A DNA stretch of 45,315 bases from a virus: positions 1-45,315 of IMG/VR virus record IMGVR_UViG_3300020156_000010. The stretch is one strand, 5' to 3'. A program made the translations under genes and the position numbers. Position 1 is the first letter of the stretch; every line of letters begins with the position of its first letter. Shown piece by piece: positions 40,750 to 45,315 of this stretch. Under the pieces are notes generated by a model that searched no databases, was not told the origin of the DNA, and saw only the letters and a program-made list of their open reading frames with translations.

Positions 40750-40947
40750 ATGATACCAAAGTGTCCTGAGTGTGGTCTTTATTATGCCTCCTATGATTAT
40801 GAAGATAAGACCTATACCTGTACTTGTGGTCATGTTGAAAAGGTTATCGGAAAGAAGAAGATTCATACCTGCAGTCATGAATATACCTATTATACTTGGT
40901 TTGACCCTTCATATTGTCCTCAATGTCATTGGTCATTTGTTGATTGA
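40750..40947 (+). CDS. Small double zinc-ribbon protein
   Basis: 65 aa from ATG 40750, one base after the helicase stop (TAGG ATG), probably coupled. CPEC, CTCGH, HTCSH and CPQCH give two zinc knuckles; rich in Tyr and Trp. Perhaps binds nucleic acid or a replication protein; not recognised. Confidence 0.7.
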   Translation: MIPKCPECGLYYASYDYEDKTYTCTCGHVEKVIGKKKIHTCSHEYTYYTWFDPSYCPQCHWSFVD

Positions 40948-41273
40948 AAAGGAGATGGCTTAAACTGTTACCTAAAGAAGTTGTTATAGACGGAATAACT
41001 TATCCAGTAAAAATAACTAAAGAACATCCTGTATATGGAGACAAAGTCTGCTATGGGTATATTGATTATGATTTTAGTGAGATAAAAATAGTAGGCACTA
41101 ATCATATAAGTAGAGGATGCCAACAACAAGTGTTATGGCATGAATTACTACACGGCATTACACATCATCGAAAGATTAATCTTCCTGAAGAAGATGTAGA
41201 GGATATCATAGATTCTCTTGCTTGGGGTCTTCATGCGTTGTTTGTAAACAATGATTGGAAGGAGTTTGAGTAG
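40944..41273 (+). CDS. Zincin-like (HExxH) putative metalloprotease
   Basis: 109 aa. WHELLHGITHHR carries the HExxH zinc site of small ImmA/SprT-like zincins; before it IDYDFSEIKIVGTNHISRGC is the usual beta strand region. It may cut a host protein or regulator. The start is uncertain: TTG 40944 overlaps the previous stop (TTGA) without a site upstream; AAAAGGAG (40947-40954) better suits CTG 40965, in frame. Confidence 0.75.
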   Translation: MKRRWLKLLPKEVVIDGITYPVKITKEHPVYGDKVCYGYIDYDFSEIKIVGTNHISRGCQQQVLWHELLHGITHHRKINLPEEDVEDIIDSLAWGLHALFVNNDWKEFE

Positions 41274-41275
41274 AC

Positions 41276-41929
41276 TTGCAGGTCAATTTAATAAGTCACA
41301 CTCCAGAACCCTTCTTGGCAATAGCTACAGCAGCAGCTATTACAAGAGGGGTTTTATATTGTCAGGCTGTGAAGATGCCAAGAAAGAAGCTGGAGGCTAT
41401 TGTAAGAGACTGCTATGAATGTGGTCATTGGTCTGTATTTGAATTTGCTGAGTGGGACTTTCAGGCCTCTGAGGTTAGTCGTGTTTTAGAGACTCAAGCA
41501 GTCCGGTCAAGACTAGCATCTTTCGAGTGGGAGACAGGTAGGCGTGAGAATGCTTATCTTCCTTGTGATGCTATTGATGACAAAAATTATATGTCTCATC
41601 TCATCGAAGAAATAACTGATATCACATCGGACTTAGCACCTGAAGATGCTAGATATTACATTCCTCAAGGAGTGGCTAGGAAAGGCCGTATCAAGAGGAA
41701 TCACAGGAATCTTATGGAGACATCTATGGTTAGGTTGTGTACTCATGCTCAACAGGAGTATAGAGACTTCATGCTTAGATGTAAGGCTCTAGTTACTGAG
41801 GTAGACCCATTCTTAGGAGAACTCCTTCAGCCTAAATGTGTAGTCAATTTATATTGCAATGAGAAGCAGTCCTGTAGACTCAATGGAGTCAGGACAAAAG
41901 ATGAGGTTAGAAAATTATTGATGGGGTAG
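41276..41929 (+). CDS. thyX: Flavin-dependent thymidylate synthase
   Basis: 217 aa, FAD-dependent methylation of dUMP to dTMP. The ThyX motif appears as VRSRLASFEWETGRR (RxRxxS with Ser for the usual His between the Arg residues). Other signs: CYECGHWSVFEFAEWDF and a C-terminal GRIKRNHRNLMETSM. TTG start at 41276 after AAGGAG by ten bases. With RNR, MazG and DUF3310 it forms the nucleotide supply set around the DNA polymerase. Confidence 0.88.
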   Translation: MQVNLISHTPEPFLAIATAAAITRGVLYCQAVKMPRKKLEAIVRDCYECGHWSVFEFAEWDFQASEVSRVLETQAVRSRLASFEWETGRRENAYLPCDAIDDKNYMSHLIEEITDITSDLAPEDARYYIPQGVARKGRIKRNHRNLMETSMVRLCTHAQQEYRDFMLRCKALVTEVDPFLGELLQPKCVVNLYCNEKQSCRLNGVRTKDEVRKLLMG

Positions 41930-41937
41930 GTGAGTGA

Positions 41938-43695
41938 ATGCTCATCTTTGATATCGAGACAAATGGTCTCAAGGACTATACAAAAATACACACCATGACA
42001 ATTTATGATTATTTTAAAAAGGAGTATATGACCTATGATAAAGACCAAGTATCAATGGGTATCAGGCGACTTCAAGAAGCTGATTGCATCCTTGGTCATA
42101 ATATTCTTGGGTTTGATTTACCAGCAATAGAGAGACTTTACCCTTGGTTTAGAAGACCTGACAGATGTCTTGATACTCTTGTTTTAGCTAGGGTTGCTTA
42201 TGCAGATGTGTATGACATTGATGTTAAGTTAGGTGAAGAGAAAATCCCTAAGAAATTGTGGGGTTCACATAGCCTTGAAGCATATGGATATAGGCTAGGT
42301 GTTTTCAAAGGAGACTTTGGTAAAGAGACTGATTGGACAGAATGGTCTGAGGAAATGTCTTCTTACTGTCATCAAGACGTTACTGTTACAGTAGCTCTTT
42401 ATCAGAAACTAATTTCAAAGGATGTTCCTGATGAGTGTTTAGAGTTAGAACATAAGGTAGCTGAGATAATACACAGACAGACTCAGCATGGTTTTCTTTT
42501 TGATAATGATAAAGCTCAAGTCCTATATGCAAAGCTCCTGCAACGTAAGGAAGAACTAACTGGAGAACTCCAGAAAGTCTTCCCACCCTGGCAGGTCAGG
42601 ATGCCAGATTTCATTCCTAAGAAGGACAATCAAGCAAGAGGCTATATTGCAGGTGTTCCTGTCAAGAAGTTCAAAACAGTCATCTTCAACCCTGGCTCAA
42701 GAGACCATATAGCATATCAACTTCAGAACAAGTTTGGATGGAAACCTACAGAGTTTACTGAGTCAAGCAAACCAAAGATTGATGAAGATGTTCTCCTAGA
42801 ACTACCTTATCCAGAGGCTAAACCACTAATCGAATACTTTATCATCAATAAACGACTAGGGCAACTTGGTGATGGTGATAAGGCTTGGCTTAAACTTGTA
42901 GACAAAGATGGTAGGATTCATGGAGAAGTTATTACAAATGGTGCTGTGACAGGTAGAATGACTCATCATAACCCTAATATTGCTCAAGTACCTGCTGTAA
43001 AGGTTCCTTATGGTTATGAGTGTAGAGAGTTATTTACAGTCCCTAAGGGCTACAAACTTGTAGGATGTGATGCTTCAGGTTTAGAGCTAAGATGTCTAGC
43101 TCATTTCATGGGTGATGATGCTTATACTCATGAAATCCTTAACGGTGATATCCATACTAAGAATCAACATGCAGCAGGACTAGCTACAAGGGCTGAAGCA
43201 AAACGATTCATCTATGCCTATTTGTATGGTGGTGGAGATGCACTCATAGGTTCTCTCATAGGTAAAGGACCTAAAGAAGGCAAGAAGATAAAGAAGAGAT
43301 TCTTGGAACAAACACCTGCTTTAAAGAGTCTCAGAGAACGTGTTGATAAAGCAGCTAAGAGAGGCTATCTCAAAGGTCTTGATGGAAGGCACTTGAAGAT
43401 ACGTTCTCCCCATGCTGCTTTAAATGTTCTTCTACAATCTGCTGGAGCATTGGTCATGAAGAAAGCTCTTACAATCTTAGACTACAACCTTAAACAGCAA
43501 GGATTCACTAATAAGGACTACAACTTTGTAGCAAACATTCATGATGAGTTTCAGATAGAGGTTAAGGAAGAGTATGCTGAGTACATTGGTGGTCAGGCAG
43601 TCTTAGCTATACGTGCTGCTGGAGACTACTTTAAGTTCAGATGTCCTCTTGATGGTGAGTGGAGTATGGGAAATAACTGGGCTGAGACCCATTAA
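41938..43695 (+). CDS. DNA polymerase (family A with 3'-5' exonuclease), T7 gp5-like
   Basis: 585 aa (T7 704). Proofreading exonuclease: FDIETNGL (Asp5, Glu7), then CILGHNILGFDLPAIERL. Polymerase: NGAVTGRMTHHNPNIAQVP, motif A DASGLELR (Asp378), motif B AKRFIYAYLYGG, LNVLLQSAGALVMK, and motif C IHDEFQIEV (Asp536). The shortness relative to T7 falls partly between exonuclease and palm, suggesting that the thioredoxin-binding insertion of T7 gp5 is absent or reduced. Confidence 0.96.
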   Translation: MLIFDIETNGLKDYTKIHTMTIYDYFKKEYMTYDKDQVSMGIRRLQEADCILGHNILGFDLPAIERLYPWFRRPDRCLDTLVLARVAYADVYDIDVKLGEEKIPKKLWGSHSLEAYGYRLGVFKGDFGKETDWTEWSEEMSSYCHQDVTVTVALYQKLISKDVPDECLELEHKVAEIIHRQTQHGFLFDNDKAQVLYAKLLQRKEELTGELQKVFPPWQVRMPDFIPKKDNQARGYIAGVPVKKFKTVIFNPGSRDHIAYQLQNKFGWKPTEFTESSKPKIDEDVLLELPYPEAKPLIEYFIINKRLGQLGDGDKAWLKLVDKDGRIHGEVITNGAVTGRMTHHNPNIAQVPAVKVPYGYECRELFTVPKGYKLVGCDASGLELRCLAHFMGDDAYTHEILNGDIHTKNQHAAGLATRAEAKRFIYAYLYGGGDALIGSLIGKGPKEGKKIKKRFLEQTPALKSLRERVDKAAKRGYLKGLDGRHLKIRSPHAALNVLLQSAGALVMKKALTILDYNLKQQGFTNKDYNFVANIHDEFQIEVKEEYAEYIGGQAVLAIRAAGDYFKFRCPLDGEWSMGNNWAETH

Positions 43696-43707
43696 AGGAG
43701 ATTGACT

Positions 43708-44103
43708 ATGAAATTTAATATAGGAGACAAGGCCATTGTCAATCACTCAGAGCATGATTATTACAACAAAGTAGTAGAGATAGTAGGTTCTGTTGATAAC
43801 GGAAGAGTTTATAGAGTTAAAAGTATTGATGATGATAATGGTTTTATTATGTTAGGAATGTATCTTAAAGAATTGAATCATGATGATTATCCTTTAACAC
43901 GACCTGCACATTATGCCTCACATACTGTCGAACCTATTGATTTAATAATAGCTCATGGTTGGGGTGAGGCTTTCTGTGCAGGCAATGTTATTAAGTATGT
44001 CTCAAGGTATGCAGATAAGAATGGTGATGCAGACCTTGAGAAGGCATTACAGTACCTACAATGGTTAATGCAGTTAAGAAAGACAGGGAGGATTGAGAAG
44101 TAG
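43708..44103 (+). CDS. DUF3310 protein, T7 gp1.7-like nucleotide kinase family
   Basis: 131 aa from ATG 43708 after AAAGGAG. The N-terminal half is a small SH3-like barrel (FNIGDKAIVNHSEHDYYNKV); the C-terminal half is DUF3310 (RPAHYASHTVEPIDLIIAHG, CAGNVIKYVSRYADKNGD, LEKALQYLQWL). T7 gp1.7, of this family, phosphorylates dGMP and dTMP. Fits the nucleotide supply cluster. Confidence 0.8.
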   Translation: MKFNIGDKAIVNHSEHDYYNKVVEIVGSVDNGRVYRVKSIDDDNGFIMLGMYLKELNHDDYPLTRPAHYASHTVEPIDLIIAHGWGEAFCAGNVIKYVSRYADKNGDADLEKALQYLQWLMQLRKTGRIEK

Positions 44104-44411
44104 TGAAGGCCATAGATTTAATTAAAGAACGTAGATATGGAAAGATACTGATAGATAGAGCATTTTTGGATGCAATAGAATATGCTTCATTTCAGAAGTT
44201 TTTCTCTCAATTTATTGTACTGAAAGCAGAGTGTGATTTTCCAGCAGATAGGTTTATATATACAATCTGTGGTAGAAAGCTTAGACCTGTACCTGCTGGA
44301 GAGGAAATACCACAATATGATTTTTGGGTAACTGATAATGAAAAAGGTGAAGCTGAAAAGTTTACATTAAAATCTTTAACTGACTTTGAAATTAATATAG
44401 AGGTGTTATAA
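44103..44411 (+). CDS. Hypothetical protein (102 aa)
   Basis: GTG start at 44103 overlaps the previous TAG by one base. MKAIDLIKERRYGKILIDRA at the N-terminus, then ICGRKLRPVPAGEEIPQYDF. No family recognised. Lies between the DUF3310 and MazG genes, so a role in nucleotide metabolism is possible but not shown. Confidence 0.65.
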   Translation: MKAIDLIKERRYGKILIDRAFLDAIEYASFQKFFSQFIVLKAECDFPADRFIYTICGRKLRPVPAGEEIPQYDFWVTDNEKGEAEKFTLKSLTDFEINIEVL

Positions 44412-44414
44412 AAA

Positions 44415-44762
44415 ATGGAGCTTGCTGCTTATCAAAATCAGGCATTATCTACAGCTAACATGAATCTTAAGAAGCCTGAAGCATTATCGAATTGGTGTAT
44501 GGGTCTAGCAGGTGAGGCAGGAGAATTGATAGACCTTATCAAGAAAAGTCTTTTTCATGGTCATGAACTTGATAAAGACAAAGCACAAAAGGAACTAGGA
44601 GATGTTCTCTGGTATCTGTCTCTACTCTGTTCCGAACTCGGAATGAGTTTAGAGGAGGTGGCAGAGAGAAACCTAGTAAAACTCAGAAAAAGATATGCTG
44701 AAGGATTCTCTCAGGAGGCTAGTAGGAACAGAGAAGAGTATAAAATTGGAGGGACTATATGA
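44415..44762 (+). CDS. MazG-like nucleotide pyrophosphohydrolase
   Basis: 115 aa. All-helical MazG fold: WCMGLAGEAGELIDLIKKSL with the ExxE pair, and KELGDVLWYLSLLCSELG with the ExxD pair, which bind magnesium. It breaks down nucleotide triphosphates or lowers ppGpp-type signals; phage versions are common. Its TGA overlaps the exonuclease ATG (ATGA). Confidence 0.88.
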   Translation: MELAAYQNQALSTANMNLKKPEALSNWCMGLAGEAGELIDLIKKSLFHGHELDKDKAQKELGDVLWYLSLLCSELGMSLEEVAERNLVKLRKRYAEGFSQEASRNREEYKIGGTI

Positions 44763-45315
44763 AGAAGGTTCTCTTAATTGATGGGGACCTTCTTCTTCAT
44801 AGATTCAGCAACTCCAACGAGACTGTCTATCAATGGGATGAGGAAACAACAAGTCAAGTTCTAAACTTAGAACAAGCTTACAAAGACCTCACTTCAATGA
44901 TTGATGAGATTAAAGAAGCTACTCATTGTGATGATTATCTCCTATGCCTATCTAATGACCAACCATGTTTCAGATATGATGTGCTACCATCCTACAAGCA
45001 CAATCGACAGAACAAACCTAAACCACCCTTACTAAAGCCGCTTAAAGAGAAAGCTATTGAAACATTACCTTGTAAGACTAAACCTAAGTTAGAAGCTGAT
45101 GATGTCCTTGGAATCATGGGTACCATGAAACCTGGACAGTACATCATAGCTAGTTTGGATAAGGACTTAAATCAGATTCCAGGTAGTCATTACAACTGGA
45201 AAAAAGATGACCTGTATGAAGTCAGTCAAAAAGAGGCTGACTTATTCTTTTATACCCAAGTCTTGACAGGTGACTCAGTAGACGGTTATTCAGGCTGTCC
45301 TAACATTGGTAAGAA
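44759..45315 (+). CDS. 5'-3' exonuclease (FEN family, T7 gp6-like), N-terminal part
   Basis: The 5' part of the gene completed at 128-302. Metal-site features in order: LLIDGDLLLHRFS, RYDVLPSYKHNRQNKPKPP (the arch/basic region), LEADDVLGIMG (EADD) and ASLDKDLNQIPG. ATG 44759 overlaps the MazG stop by four bases. From 45189 on it is the duplicate of bases 1-127. Role and domains are given with the C-terminal part. Confidence 0.93.
   Translation, partial: MKKVLLIDGDLLLHRFSNSNETVYQWDEETTSQVLNLEQAYKDLTSMIDEIKEATHCDDYLLCLSNDQPCFRYDVLPSYKHNRQNKPKPPLLKPLKEKAIETLPCKTKPKLEADDVLGIMGTMKPGQYIIASLDKDLNQIPGSHYNWKKDDLYEVSQKEADLFFYTQVLTGDSVDGYSGCPNIGK
45189..45315. repeat. Terminal duplication, copy 2 (circular assembly overlap)
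   Basis: Exact repeat of 1-127. Removing one copy leaves a 45,188-bp circle in which the exonuclease frame is intact. Confidence 0.95.

Noticed and set aside
1-45315. tRNA genes, CRISPR arrays, insertion sequences, integrase
   Set aside because: I found no cloverleaf with the usual T-loop, no regular spaced repeats and no transposase or integrase motifs; a covariance search was not possible.

Overview
The window is the complete genome of a T7-like podovirus (Autographivirales-type), assembled as a circle. The first 127 bases recur exactly as the last 127 (1-127 = 45189-45315), so the unique unit is 45,188 bp and the contig ends cut through one gene, the 5'-3' exonuclease. The sequence is AT-rich, has strong AGGAGG-type ribosome binding sites, and is almost entirely coded on the + strand. 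Several features fit an anaerobic Firmicutes host, possibly a diderm lineage such as Negativicutes: a B12-dependent (class II) ribonucleotide reductase, ThyX, a ferredoxin:thioredoxin-reductase-like protein and XhlA-like membrane proteins, together with a T7-style internal core. The host is inference.

Layout, read around the circle from the likely physical ends. (1) 24199-25640: a gene-poor end region with one leftward membrane-protein gene, sigma-70-like promoters, an imperfect long inverted repeat and hairpins; the packaging ends probably lie here. (2) 25643-28917: early genes, many very small, plus operator-like repeats, a wHTH regulator, a ~570-nt gene-free stretch that looks like a large structured RNA, and a MerR-like gene. 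(3) 29030-35437: endolysin, holin candidate, a beta-class DNA methyltransferase, a C5 methyltransferase with a second gene nested in another frame, a run of small zinc-ribbon and unknown proteins, and the FTR-like protein. (4) 35495-45315 and 1-3036: single-subunit RNA polymerase, ssDNA-binding protein, endonuclease I, primase-helicase, ThyX, DNA polymerase, nucleotide kinase-like (DUF3310), MazG, exonuclease, BRO antirepressor and class II RNR. (5) 3108-24198: virion genes in T7 order: portal, scaffold, capsid, tail tubes A and B, three internal core proteins, tail fibre N-terminal protein, SGNH-hydrolase tailspike, small membrane proteins, and small and large terminase.

The phage polymerase probably reads a 17-base motif (AGCCCACCWTWGAACCA) found four times, always intergenic and on the + strand: before the portal block, after terminase, before the endolysin block and before the replication block. 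Early transcription would start from host-type promoters in region 1-2. Nucleotide supply (RNR, ThyX, MazG, DUF3310) and host DNA breakdown (endonuclease I, exonuclease) feed the T7-type replisome.

The least ordinary points are: the ~570-nt structured RNA candidate; the gene nested within the C5 methyltransferase, with its own Shine-Dalgarno; tandem ADP-ribosyltransferase-like domains in the giant ejected core protein; a tail-fibre gene that appears to start at ATT; a viral FTR-like iron-sulfur protein; the four-copy promoter motif; and a divergent promoter switch at 25490-25613.
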